Below the pieces are notes generated by a model. That model did not search any database and was not told the origin of the DNA. It saw only the letters and a list, made by a program, of their open reading frames with translations. Source: Saprospiraceae bacterium (GTDB taxonomy: Bacteria; Bacteroidota; Bacteroidia; Chitinophagales; Saprospiraceae). Taken from it: a stretch of 64,000 nucleotides of DNA. Below are positions 53,513 through 62,953 of the stretch, piece by piece (position 1 is the stretch's first letter; each line of letters opens with the position of its first letter). The stretch covers positions 1-64,000 of the forward strand of contig JADKBS010000027.1 in the NCBI GenBank assembly GCA_016714985.1, given 5' to 3'. The translations under genes and the position numbers were made by a program.

Positions 53513-55165
53513 ATGGGTAAAAAGCAAAAGAACCTGCCTAAAGTGGCCTATTTCTGCATGGAATATGGCCTACAGAGCGAATTCAAAATATATGCTGGCG
53601 GCCTCGGCATCTTAGCTGGTGATTATTTAAAGGGTGCCAAAGACAACGGTTACCCAATCGTCGGCATTGGCATAAAATGGAAGCAGGGCTACGGCGACCA
53701 AGTGCTCGACGAGAACGGCCAACCTTATGATGCCTACCGAAACCGCAAGTACGACTTCTTGAAGGATACGGGCGTGACGGTGGATGTGCTCATACGCAAT
53801 GTCAACGTCAGGTGCAAGGTCTGGCTGGTGGACAAATTTGGCAATGCCCCACTCTACCTGCTCGATACCGACCTGCCAGATAATGCCGATGCATGGATTT
53901 CAGGACAGCTCTACGGCTGGTTCGGCGAGGAGCGCATTGCCCAGGAAATCGTGCTTGGCATCGGCGGGGTAAGGGCGCTGCGGGCATTGGGCCATGAGGT
54001 TGACATCTATCATTTCAACGAAGGACATGCGCTGTTTGCAGGATTTGAACTGCTGCGGGAGCAAATGGAAGGTGAAGAAGGGCTTTCCTTCAAAAAAGCA
54101 TTGAAAAAAGTGAAGCAACAGGTCGTCTTTACAACTCATACGCCCATTGTTCAAGGCAACGAGAGCCACCCCATTGACCGCATCGAGTACATGGGAGCCA
54201 ACCTTTGCCTCCTGAAAAAGCACCTTGTAAAGCTGGGCTGCCTCGACGACGAGAAGACCTTCAACATGACCGTTGGCGCCTTGCGTATGTCCAAAAAATC
54301 GAACGCTGTGGCCCAGCTTCATGGCGAAACCGCCAACAAGATGTGGAAGGACGTGAAAAAGCGAAGCAGTATCACGGCCATTACCAACGGCATCCACCTT
54401 CCCACTTGGGTGGACAAGGCCATCTTGGAAGCGGCGGAAGGCAAGAAAGAAAAGGACTTCGACAAACTTTGGGAAGCCCATTTGAAAAACAAAAAAGCCC
54501 TGGTGAATTTCATCGAGCAGCGCAACGGCGTGAAGCTGGATGCGAACAAATTAATTATCGGGTTCAGCCGCCGGGCAGTGGCGTACAAGCGCAGCGACCT
54601 GATTTTCAGGAACCCAAAAATCATCGAGCCGCTGCTCAAAAACCAGACGGTGCAGCTCGTTTTCTCCGGTAAGGCTCACCCACTCGACGACGGTGGAAAG
54701 GCCATTGTGGCCAACCTTGTGGCCATGAGCCGGAAATATCCGAAATCGGTCGTCTTCCTGACCGATTATGACATGACCATCGGGGCAGCGCTCACAAGGG
54801 GTGCGGACGTTTGGCTCAACAACCCCGTGCGGCCCAAAGAGGCCAGCGGCACTAGCGGCATGAAGGCCAGCATGAACGGCGTACTCAATCTTAGTATCCT
54901 TGATGGTTGGTGGCCTGAAGCCTGCGAGCACGGCGTGAATGGATGGCAATTCGGCGATGCAAAGGAGTTGGAGGACGCTGCAGAACAAGACGTCTATGAC
55001 ATGAACGCCCTCTACAAAACCCTGACGGAGGAAGTCTTGCCGACTTTCTATGAAAATCAACCAAAATGGCGCAAGATGATGCGCAAAAGCATACGCAGTA
55101 CCAATTACCAGTTTTCCGTCGAGCGGATGCTGGCGGAGTATTATGAGTTGTTGTACAAGGATTGA
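53513..55165 (+). CDS. glgP: Alpha-glucan phosphorylase, short form (GT35)
   Basis: 550 aa from ATG 53513 (MGKKQKNLPKVAYFCMEYGL), the usual length of the short bacterial form and shorter than the ~800 aa E. coli enzyme. EFKIYAGGLGILAGD, VVFTTHTPIVQGNE, and the PLP segment EASGTSGMKASMNGVLNLS with the Lys are present. Uses phosphate to release glucose-1-phosphate from glycogen or maltodextrin. Its last codons and stop (AAG GAT TGA) lie in the first copy of the next iterated word. No other glycogen genes nearby. Confidence 0.9.
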   Translation: MGKKQKNLPKVAYFCMEYGLQSEFKIYAGGLGILAGDYLKGAKDNGYPIVGIGIKWKQGYGDQVLDENGQPYDAYRNRKYDFLKDTGVTVDVLIRNVNVRCKVWLVDKFGNAPLYLLDTDLPDNADAWISGQLYGWFGEERIAQEIVLGIGGVRALRALGHEVDIYHFNEGHALFAGFELLREQMEGEEGLSFKKALKKVKQQVVFTTHTPIVQGNESHPIDRIEYMGANLCLLKKHLVKLGCLDDEKTFNMTVGALRMSKKSNAVAQLHGETANKMWKDVKKRSSITAITNGIHLPTWVDKAILEAAEGKKEKDFDKLWEAHLKNKKALVNFIEQRNGVKLDANKLIIGFSRRAVAYKRSDLIFRNPKIIEPLLKNQTVQLVFSGKAHPLDDGGKAIVANLVAMSRKYPKSVVFLTDYDMTIGAALTRGADVWLNNPVRPKEASGTSGMKASMNGVLNLSILDGWWPEACEHGVNGWQFGDAKELEDAAEQDVYDMNALYKTLTEEVLPTFYENQPKWRKMMRKSIRSTNYQFSVERMLAEYYELLYKD

Positions 55166-55245
55166 AGGATTGAAGTATTGGAGGATTGAATTGGGCCAGT
55201 GCCATCCTTCAATCCCTCAATCCTTCAATCCTTCAATCCTTTAAA
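55159..55245. repeat. Hairpin of iterated word GGATTGAA
   Basis: AGGATTGAAGGATTGAAG and GGAGGATTGAA (55159-55190) face TTCAATCC repeated four times (55207-55240). It spans nearly all of the gap between glgP and the DUF4340 gene and overlaps the glgP stop codon. Confidence 0.7.
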
Positions 55246-55257
55246 AATAGGAAGCTT

Positions 55258-56259
55258 ATGAAAAAAAACTATTTGCTATTGGCTATCTTCCTGTTGTTGG
55301 CAGGAGGCACCGCTTGGTATGTTTTGAGCGGTAAAAAAGACGAAAAACATGCCCTCGGCTGGGACCGCCTTTTCAAGGTGCCGGAGGAGGAAATACAAAA
55401 GGTTTTCATTGCAAAACGCACGGGGGTTACCACTACCCTTGAACGGGACGGAGAGAATTGGAAAGTCAACGGCCAATGGAGGGCCAGCAAGAGTGCTGTG
55501 AAAAGCCTGATCGAATCTGTGTCTCAAATGGAACTCGCATTTGTTCCCGCACCAGCCGCTACCGATAATATCGTAAAAGAACTGGCTGGGCACGGCATCA
55601 AGGTGGAGGTCTATGGCAAGGGTAACAAGCTGATGAAGGCCTATTATATTGGTGGCGTGACAAACGACGGAGGTGGAACCGTGGCACTCATGGAAGGTTC
55701 CGAGCAGCCGATGATTGTCAAGATGCCTATCATGGATGGCCAAGTACGCACCCGCTTCGAACTGACTGGCGATGACTGGCGTGACCGGCATGTTTTCCCC
55801 TTCCCTGCCGATGATATCAGCAGCGTCTCCATTGAGTATCCGACCCAGCGTAACCAAAGTTTTAAATTGGACAAAGCCAACGGCGATTGGCAGGTGAAAC
55901 CATTTTATGACAATGTTCCAGCAATCAATAAACCCTTTTCAAAAGGCCGGGTGGATGGCTTCCTAGTGAATTTTGAAACCTTGATGGCAGAAACTTTCGA
56001 CAACGACTACTCAAAAAAAGATAGCATCAGACAAATGATACCCTTCTCGGTCATATCGGTCAAAACCAAGGACGGCGAAGAACGCAAAGCGGCATTTTAC
56101 CCAACCTATCGTGAATACTGAGACTGGAGAGCGAAAAACAGACGTAGTAGAGCGCTTCTTCACGGACATAAACACGGGCGACTGGATGTACACGCAATAT
56201 GGTGTGTTCAAAAGGTTTTCTGGTCTTATGATATGTTTTTTGATGGCGGACAAAAATAA
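55258..56259 (+). CDS. DUF4340 domain protein, frameshifted twice
   Basis: Start at ATG 55258 (MKKNYLLLAIFLLLAGG), a signal anchor. Then a DUF4340 domain (FKVPEEEIQKVFIAKRTG, WKVNGQWRASKSAVKSLIESVSQMEL, DDISSVSIEYP). The first frame stops at 56121. Dropping a base near 56105 gives NTETGERKTDVVERFFTDINTG, and adding one near 56217 gives KRFFWSYDMFFDGG with the stop at 56259. About 333 aa repaired. The family is exported, often near gliding or T9SS genes, and has no fixed function. Confidence 0.78.
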
Positions 56260-56284
56260 TTGCCACCCAGTTCTATCATACTGA

Positions 56285-56325
56285 ATTGAGCCAAGCGATT
56301 CTTCATCGCTTGGCTCAATTTTTTC
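56285..56325 (+). terminator. Intrinsic terminator of the DUF4340 gene
   Basis: ATTGAGCCAAGCGAT (56285-56299), loop TCTTC, perfect complement to 56319, then TTTTTT. It lies 25 nt after the repaired stop at 56259, not the apparent stop at 56121, which supports the repaired reading. Confidence 0.9.
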
Positions 56326-56401
56326 CAGCCAATACCAAACAAGCCTTTCGTTCAACACCTTTTAAAGGCATCATCTTCACCATCATTGACACATTGCCAA
56401 C

Positions 56402-58926
56402 ATGAAATCAATCCATCTCCTACTCCTTTTCGCAGCCCTACAATTTCCACATTTCCTACTTTCCCAATCCTTCCAATCCCGTGGCACTGGCGGAGGTGGG
56501 GCACTGTTCAATCCAAGTGTCAACCCAAGCAATCCAGATGAAGTTTACTTGCCCAGTGACCTTGGCGGGCTTTACCATACAACTGGCTCCGAATACCATG
56601 TTGTGAATTTCCAAGAGGCCATAACAAGCGCTTACGGGAAAGTCTGCTTCACCCAAAACAACAACATCCGTTACGCACTGCTCTATGACGAAGAAAACTT
56701 CGATATGCGGCCCGCCAAGAGCATGGACGCCGGCCAGACTTGGGATTTTTTGCCCGGTGACGACCAGCCTTGGGAGGATAAACTGTTCATTTTCAACGAC
56801 TACCAAAATCCCAATCGGGTCATCTGGACGGATTACAACCACTTGTTCTACTCCAATGACGGTGGCCAAACCTCAGCTGAAAAATTGGCGGCTGCCGACT
56901 CCGGCACGGGCATCTTGCTCTCCGGCGTTTTTTTCGATGGGGACAATATTTGGCTTGGCACCAATGAAGGCGTGCTGCACAGCAGCAATGGGGGCATGAG
57001 CTTTTCTTTGGCCAGTTTCTCCGGCATCCCTTCTGGAGAAGTTATCATAGGATTTGGTGGGGGAAAGGCTAACGGCCTTACCCGTTTTTTCGCCCTCACG
57101 GGCGACCCCGGCAACGTCTGGGCCACCAACATGGGCTACAACTACTGGCAGACCGTGCGGGGTGTTTATACAATGGACAACCTCAGCGGCAATTGGCAGC
57201 CCAAGATGACCGGCCTCGACATTGATGAGGATTTCGTCGTTTGGCTGGCCATGGCCGACAACGACCCCAATACCTGCTACCTCGCTGGAAGCACCCAGTA
57301 CGAGACGCCCATCGTTCTGAAGACCAGCAATGGCGGCGACTCGTGGCAGCCTATTTTTTTGACCGAAAACAACCAGAATATCCGCACAGGGTATGCTGGC
57401 GACGGCGGTGATTTTGGCTGGTCGTGGGCAGGCTTCCCGCTTGGCTTCAGCGTGAACCGGCTGAACAGCCAACAGGCCATCATCACCGATTTTGGATTCG
57501 TTCATCAGACCTTGGATGGCGGCTCGACCTGGCGGCAGGGCTACACCGACCCACAGTTCGACCACCCCGCCGGAGTCGAATCGCCCAAGAAACAGGACTA
57601 TCAAAGCATCGGCTTGGAGCAGACTACCTGCTGGCAGGTCTATTGGTTCGATGAACTGAACCTGTTTGCCTGCTACACCGACATCAAAGGAATGCGTTCG
57701 GAGGACGGCGGCACCACTTGGAGCTTCGATTACACAGGGCACGACCAGAACACGATGTACCACATTGCGAAGCATAACACGGAGCCGCTTTGGTTTGGGG
57801 CAACTTCGAGCGTACACGATATTTACCAGACGACCTACGTGACTGACGCCCGTTTGCAGCCCTCCTACAAAGCGGGAAAAGTGCTTTTCACTTCTGACAA
57901 GGGCAAGACCTGGCAGACCATGCGGGACTTCGGCAACCCCGTCATCTGGGTGACACCTGACGCAATGAACAACGACCGACTCTATGCCGGGGTCATCAGC
58001 ACGAACCCAACACAAGGCGGTGTCTGGCAAGCTGATGGCATTGGCAATCCCGCTACTGCTACTTGGACAAAACTGCCCAATCCGCCAGCCAACAATGGCC
58101 GCATCTTCAATATCCACAGCCTGAACGACGGTACGCTCGTCACCACCTGGTGCGCCCGCAAAGGCAACAACAACAGTGTGTTCAGCGACAGCAGCGGGGT
58201 CTTCGTCAGCACCAATGGCGGGCTGAACTGGGAGCGCCGCAACCACCCAGACATGAACTACTGGACAAAAGACCTCGTGATTGACTCCAATGATGCCACG
58301 CAAAGCACTTGGTACGCTTGCGTATGGAGCGGCTGGGGCGGCCCCGCCAACGACCTTGGCGGCCTGTTCCGAACCAAGGACAGGGGGCTAACTTGGGAAA
58401 AAATCACGGAGGATGGGGAGTTTCATCGGGTTAGCTCCCTGGCACAGATAGGTGGCAATGCGTTTCTGACTACCGAGGGCCAAGGACTTTGGTGGGGCAA
58501 TGCCAGCGATGCCGACCCGACCTGGTCGCTTTTGGATAGCTATACCTTTCACCATCCAGAACGGGTTTTCAAAGACCCTTTCCAAGATTATCGTATCTGG
58601 GTTGCCAGCTTTGGCAACGGGATGAGTACCGCCTACCTTATCAATGGCGATGCCAACGAATCAGCTATCTCCGATTCAAAAATCAAGGTCTTGGGCAATC
58701 CAACTGCTGGGATGATTCAAATCGAAATTACGATGGAAAAACAAGAAAAGCCCAGTTTTCCTTGGTGGATTTGCAGGGACGAATCGTCAGGGATTTTGGT
58801 GAAAAGCAGGTGGACAAGGGCACCCAGCGATTGGCCTTTGAAGCACAGGGCCTGACCAAGGGCACCTATTTCATGCAGGCAGCATTCGGAGATGGGGTCT
58901 CTATTGGAAAAATCATTTTGAATTGA
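56402..58926 (+). CDS. Secreted Asp-box beta-propeller protein with T9SS type A tail, frameshifted near the end
   Basis: Signal peptide 1-~21 (FPHFLLSQ). About nine Asp-box motifs (SxDxGxTW): MDAGQTW, NDGGQT, SNGGDSW, LDGGSTW, EDGGTTW, SDKGKTW, TNGGLNW, KDRGLTW, like GH74 and sortilin-type propellers. The frame reads to 58855, but the sorting domain lies in the next frame: FSLVDLQGRIVRDFG then GLTKGTYFMQAAFGDG and GKIILN, stop at 58924-58926. Adding an A to the AAAA at ~58745 restores it. About 841 aa. Possibly a glycan-binding or xyloglucanase-like enzyme; active residues are not evident. Confidence 0.85.
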
Positions 58927-59227
58927 TTTGCCATTGGGACAATGGGCAGCCTTGGCCGATACTTGTGCCCAATTTTATTATGAAACCCGCAGCCAAAGCC
59001 CGTGTACAAGTGCAGTTTGCTTACGAACAGGGCGTTTTCGATTGACATGGCAGGTGGACCTACAACGGGACTTGTGAACCAGCGTCTGTGAGGGAAGACC
59101 TGTGCCAAGCGATTTCTATTGTCTTCCTACCTAGCCAAAAAAAAGCCCTTGGGAATACCCAAGGGCTGTAAAGGTTTAATGTATCTGTATATCCCTAATA
59201 AAAATTAGGAATAGGGCAAATTGTGAA
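58927..59227. other. Intergenic region between convergent genes
   Basis: Apart from the RRM-gene terminator at 59133-59168 no gene or repeat was seen. Confidence 0.4.
59133..59168 (-). terminator. Intrinsic terminator of the RRM gene
   Basis: On the minus strand AGCCCTTGGG, loop TATTC, CCAAGGGCT followed by a run of eight T. It lies 60 nt after the RRM gene stop. Confidence 0.88.
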
Positions 59228-59566
59228 TTAATAGCGATTGCCACCGCCGTAGCCGCCTCCGCCGCCACGGTTTCCGCCGCCATAGCCGCCTCCGCCACGG
59301 TTTCCGCCACTGCCGCCACGGTCTTCCCGAGCTTCAGCTACTTTCACAACGATGGTACGACCGTCCAATTGGCTATCGTTCAGCTCATTAATTGCCTTGC
59401 GACCTTCGTCGTCGTTAGACATTTCCACAAAGCCAAAACCTTTTGACTTTCCGGTGAACTTATCCATGATTACGCTGGCAGAAGATACTTCGCCAAATTC
59501 TTCGAAGGCCTCACGAAGGTCTTCAGACTGAGTATCATAACTCAATTTTGCTGCAAAAATGTTCAT
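59228..59566 (-). CDS. RNA-binding protein, RRM plus Gly-rich tail
   Basis: 112 aa. One RRM (residues 1-80) with RNP2 (IFAAKL) and RNP1 (KGFGFVEM), then a tail of GGNRGGGGYGGG repeats ending in NRY. These cold-shock-like RRM proteins are common in Bacteroidota and Cyanobacteria and act as RNA chaperones. The long A/T-rich leader (59567-59800) may be an untranslated region under temperature control (inference). Confidence 0.93.
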   Translation of the reverse strand: MNIFAAKLSYDTQSEDLREAFEEFGEVSSASVIMDKFTGKSKGFGFVEMSNDDEGRKAINELNDSQLDGRTIVVKVAEAREDRGGSGGNRGGGGYGGGNRGGGGGYGGGNRY

Positions 59567-59922
59567 TATTGAAATGAATTAAAATGAAAAAATACTTGAG
59601 GAAACTTGTCTGTGAAGCAGAAATTAAAAGAAGAAATGTTAACAAGAGTTGGCAAGAAGAAACTGCGGGCAGAAAAACTGTCTTTAGAAAAATTTGCTTG
59701 CGGAACTTTCGAGAAAAAAATTTCAATAAAAAATTGCTGTACAAATAGAAATACTCAATGAACGGCACAAAGATAAGGGAATATTTTGGATTTCAAATAA
59801 AAATAGAATTTTTTTTTGTTGACTATTAAAATTCTTTGAAGGGGCGGTCTTCGATTTGGTTTCGGAACGTGACTGAAATGGGCATTGAATACAATCCAAG
59901 TTTTTCCCAACTACCCCACATA
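59567..59922. other. AT-rich leader/promoter region of the RRM gene
   Basis: A/T runs with no supported ORF. The stretch may include a long 5' UTR for the RRM gene. Confidence 0.35.
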
Positions 59923-60000
59923 CTAGCCCCTCACCTTCTCCGCCATCAACCGCCGCCTTTCCTGCAAAAACGCCGGATAATCCTCCAAACCCTGCCCGCT
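59923..60000 (-). pseudogene. Remnant of a GmrSD/DUF262 C-terminus
   Basis: The minus strand reads GLEDYPAFLQERRRLMAEKVRG then TAG. The gene at 63313 ends GLEDYPAFLVERRRLMAEKVRG followed by WYGGL. Only ~25 codons remain, and the Trp codon has become a stop. A decayed second copy of the same gene end. Confidence 0.7.
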
Positions 60001-60019
60001 TCTGAAACCCAAGGCAGTA

Positions 60020-60104
60020 GTTCGAGCCAGTGTTGAGCGAAGCGGCACTGGCGGGCCGCTGCTGCTACACCGCCAGTGCCGCTTCGCTCAAAACTGGCTT
60101 GAAC
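60020..60104. repeat. 35-bp inverted repeat around CGCCAGTGCCGCTTCGCTC
   Basis: Arms at 60020-60054 and 60070-60104 with few mismatches and a 15-nt loop. The right arm is the start of the 106-bp repeat that recurs at 62485. Confidence 0.75.
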
Positions 60105-60170
60105 TGTGCGGTAATTATGGTTGCTGGGACACTACTTGATAGAGAAGGCGGAACACTTGCAATAACTGGT
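60065..60170 (+). repeat. 106-bp dispersed repeat, copy 1
   Basis: Aligns without gaps to 62485-62590 with about 15 differences counted by eye. Core shared words: GAACTGTGCGGTAATT and TTGCTGGGACACT. No conserved coding frame is convincing. Confidence 0.75.
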
Positions 60171-60173
60171 AGC

Positions 60174-60506
60174 CTAAACACCCAGAAGTGCCCTTGCACG
60201 CTTCACGTCACGGTGCCGCACCCTTGCCTTTCTCAGTTTGTCCAAATCCTCCAAGAAAACCGCATCAAAGCTGCGTTCTTTATCAATTGGTTTTCCCTTC
60301 CAATTTAGGATGATACGCTTGGTCTCCTCCCATTCGCCTTGATAAAGGTAAGCCAGCGCAAGGTTCGTGTTTACCCAGTCCATATTGTAATCATAGTCGC
60401 CACGAAGGGCCAATTCTGCCATTGTTTGTGCTTCTGCTGGATGTTTGTCCAGCAGCAAGAACCACGAGAGCCGACCGTAAACATTGAAGGAATAACCTTG
60501 CATCAT
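60174..60506 (-). pseudogene. C-terminal fragment of a TPR protein
   Basis: 110 codons: RLSWFLLLDKHPAEAQTMAELALRGDYDYNMDWVNTNLALAYLYQGEWEETKRIILNWKGKP and a short helical end. It has the helix-turn-helix spacing of TPR units and resembles the ends of large TPR (often WD40- or caspase-linked) proteins in Bacteroidota. There is no start or upstream body, and surrounding DNA is repeat debris. Most likely a remnant left by a deletion. Confidence 0.5.
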
Positions 60507-60742
60507 GGTCCATAACAGCAGGATTTGGAGGTGGGGATGGTTGACGGAGTATTATTGGGTTTTTATGAGTGAATGGTTCTTCCACTTAAAAAAGTATCAG
60601 CTACCGACTCCCTTCCCAACAAAAAAACGTGAATGCTCGATACGAGCTTTGCTCGTTGTCGGGCTTTGGCTGTGGCCTCTGGCCGCCGTAAATTATAAAG
60701 CGGGCCTACACACAGCGCAACATTAACCCGTATGCAAGCACA
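60507..60742. other. Intergenic debris
   Basis: No supported gene. An ACGAGC...GCTCGT pair at ~60638-60657 is the only local structure. Confidence 0.3.
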
Positions 60743-60941
60743 GCTTTAATGTCGTCAACTTAAGGTGCATTGATTGTTGATTGACGATTACATGATTGTT
60801 GATGGAATGTAATATATGATATTGAAGATGGCGGCCAATCGTCAATGAGCCATCCGCCCTCACATCAACAATCATGTAATCATGTAATCAACAATCGTCA
60901 ATAAAAACACGATACTGGCGCTAAGTTGACGACATTAAAGC
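60743..60941. mobile_element. Palindromic 199-bp element with 20-bp terminal repeats
   Basis: GCTTTAATGTCGTCAACTTA (60743-60762) and its exact complement (60922-60941). Inside, the word TTGATTGTTGATTGACGATTAC (60770-60791) is mirrored near 60863-60901. No ORF. It combines a MITE-like shape with the iterated-word texture seen elsewhere. Confidence 0.65.
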
Positions 60942-61027
60942 ACAACTTGCAACGAGCAGTGCCGTTTTTCAATTGATGAGACAATGGGTGCGCCAGCGGG
61001 GGTACTTCATTTAACGATGTTAGCCCC

Positions 61028-61513
61028 CTAAAAACGAAAACAGCCTCCTCCCGGCACCTGATATTCCAGCACAGGGTCAGATGTGTCGTAAATGATGAAT
61101 GAGCCACAACCACAACTGCCGCCACAAGTATAGGCCAATGTGTTATCCAATATCATAAAGGTGGTTTTGCAATCATCTTCGGCTTTATCGCACAAGCAAA
61201 ACATCGTTCCTCCGGGCACTGGAGTAACATCAAATCCAGGGGCAGCGGGCTGGGCGCTAATCAATTTCATCGTTTTTGGATGAATCGCTATTTTTTTTTC
61301 TGTGGCGAAATAGGTGATTTTATAACTGCTTTTAGGACGCAAAATATAGTTTTTGTCAACCGTGAATTCGGCGAATTCCAGTTTATTGTAATACTGTTCG
61401 CCTATACTGGCCTTCAGCTTAACGGCTGTAATCTGCTCGGTATTCTGGCCAAATACAGCAGCCGTCCATGGAAGCAGCAACAGGCTGAGGAAAATTTTCA
61501 GGATCGTTTTCAT
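61028..61513 (-). CDS. Secreted Cys-rich protein, paralogue A
   Basis: 161 aa with a signal peptide (cleavage near VFGQ). Mature part: ILRPKSSYKITYFATEKK, then a LPGG-like turn (VPGGTMF), a Cys cluster CLCDKAEDDC ... TCGGSCGCG and ending LEYQVPGGGCFRF. Cys spacing is C-x-C-x6-C-x14-C-x3-C-x-C plus one near the end. It resembles the next gene (61589) in order and spacing. I know no family. A periplasmic or surface metal or redox role is possible (inference). Confidence 0.75.
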   Translation of the reverse strand: MKTILKIFLSLLLLPWTAAVFGQNTEQITAVKLKASIGEQYYNKLEFAEFTVDKNYILRPKSSYKITYFATEKKIAIHPKTMKLISAQPAAPGFDVTPVPGGTMFCLCDKAEDDCKTTFMILDNTLAYTCGGSCGCGSFIIYDTSDPVLEYQVPGGGCFRF

Positions 61514-61588
61514 TTTGAAAAGAGATTTTAGTGACTTAACGGATTATTCCGTTCAATAACAGGGTTTCAGGCATTTCAAGTTAAGGCA

Positions 61589-62065
61589 TTAAAAAACAAT
61601 CCACTGCCCACCCATTGTTTCGTATTCCAGCGGAGGATTGTTAAAACTGACACCAATATAACATCGGCAAGTGCCCGTACAAACAAACTTGCGCTCAATT
61701 TTACTATTGTCAAAATGACAATCATCAGTGCCATCGCACATGCACCCGACAAGAATTCCACCTGGCAGCTGAATTTCTTCGTAACCGTCAAGTTGCTTAA
61801 AGGCGCTGTAAGTGGTGGCCTTAGGAATTAGCACCAATGCCTTTTCGACCTTCTCATAAATGATTTGGTACGATGCCGTTGGCCGGAGTATCGCTTTGTT
61901 ATCGAAGAAAAATGCGGGTTGTTCAGGTGTTTTTTTCAGGGCATCGGTTAGTTCTTTATCAAACCGAAGTCCTTTGACCTGGATTTCTTCAATTCCCGTC
62001 TTCTGTGTGGAAAAGCTGGTAAGCACCAGCAAGGAAAAACATAAAATACTGAGGTTTGTCTTCAT
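61589..62065 (-). CDS. Secreted Cys-rich protein, paralogue B
   Basis: 158 aa with a signal peptide (CFSLLVLTSFSTQ). Shares with paralogue A the ILRPTASYQIIYEKVEKALVLIPK block, LPGGILVGCMC, DDC, TGTCRC and the closing PPLEYETMGGQWIVF. Cys spacing is C-x-C-x5-C-x12-C-x3-C-x-C. It precedes A in transcription with a 75-nt gap, so the two probably share one transcript. Divergence between them is high apart from these blocks, so the duplication is old. Confidence 0.75.
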   Translation of the reverse strand: MKTNLSILCFSLLVLTSFSTQKTGIEEIQVKGLRFDKELTDALKKTPEQPAFFFDNKAILRPTASYQIIYEKVEKALVLIPKATTYSAFKQLDGYEEIQLPGGILVGCMCDGTDDCHFDNSKIERKFVCTGTCRCYIGVSFNNPPLEYETMGGQWIVF

Positions 62066-62680
62066 GGTTCAAAAGTTTTAGTAAATCGTAAATGGTAAGT
62101 AGGCATCAGACTGAAACTGGGAGGCAACCAAAAACGCAGCCATTCCAGCAGGTCTTATTTTTAGGTACCGATGGAGCAGTTACTGAGGGTTTCATGTGTT
62201 TGGTAATCTAATGCGGGTGCAAGATACTCAAACCAAGGATAATTAAAACCATCAATTGAATTTTTTATTTAACTTTTGGCAGTGTCCATTTCCGGACGGC
62301 CATGCATCAGTAATAGGGCGGCATCGATGGGTAAATGCCTAGCAACGACCTCAAAATGGAAGCCTTTCTACCGTAATTTTTTGAGCGCTGGCCTTTCCTT
62401 GCAGCCATCATTCAGTAATTCCTTGCCTTCGATTGGTAATTGCCAGCCTTCATGCACCGATCGTAATGATGTGCGAATTAACCACTACATCGCCAGTGCC
62501 GCTTCGCTCCACACTGTCTTGAACTGTGCGGTAATTTTAGTTGCTGGGACACTGTTTGATTGGGAGGGGGGAACACTTGGGACAACTGGTTTGGGAGGTT
62601 CTGCTGTTTGCGCAAGATTGCATAAGTTTGTAATTTCGGCAACAACGAACTAACTTTGCTTAAATCAAAATTATTGGCCA
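62066..62680. other. Intergenic region with repeats
   Basis: No convincing gene, although one frame stays open from 62276 to 62653. Two loose copies of a CATCAGTAAT...GGTAAATGCC pattern lie at ~62303 and ~62407. The 106-bp repeat copy 2 is at 62485-62590. Confidence 0.4.
62485..62590 (+). repeat. 106-bp dispersed repeat, copy 2
   Basis: Gapless match to 60065-60170. The left inverted arm seen next to copy 1 is absent here. Confidence 0.75.
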
Positions 62681-62953
62681 ATGACCGCAAACGATGTATT
62701 AGACAAAATCCAACACCTGCCAAAGGAAGTGCAGGAACACTTGTTCCTATATGTTGATTTTTTGTACAACACCTATGAAGTACACGGCAAGGGTGCTGCA
62801 GAAACACCGTTCTTCAAAACGCATGAACTAACCACAAAAGGCAAGGAATACTTGGAACAGCGGATTGCAGCAGCCAACGCCCATCCCGAAAAACAAATAA
62901 GCTGGAAGGACGCCCGAAAGCAAATCCATGAGAAGCACAACCTGCCCCAATGA
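62681..62953 (+). CDS. Antitoxin-like protein (DUF2281-like)
   Basis: 90 aa: MTANDVLDKIQHLPKEVQEHLFLYVDFLYNTY followed by a charged C-terminal half (SWKDARKQIHEKHNLP). The LPKEVQEHLFLYVDFL start is typical of small antitoxins paired with RelE/ParE toxins in Bacteroidota. Its TGA overlaps the toxin's ATG (ATGA). The flexible second half would wrap the toxin. Confidence rests mainly on context. Confidence 0.78.
   Translation: MTANDVLDKIQHLPKEVQEHLFLYVDFLYNTYEVHGKGAAETPFFKTHELTTKGKEYLEQRIAAANAHPEKQISWKDARKQIHEKHNLPQ

Noticed and set aside
62276..62653. 125-codon plus-strand ORF between the Cys-rich genes and the antitoxin
   Set aside because: Made largely of repeat DNA (106-bp unit, loose CATCAGTAAT copies) with no protein-like pattern of its own.
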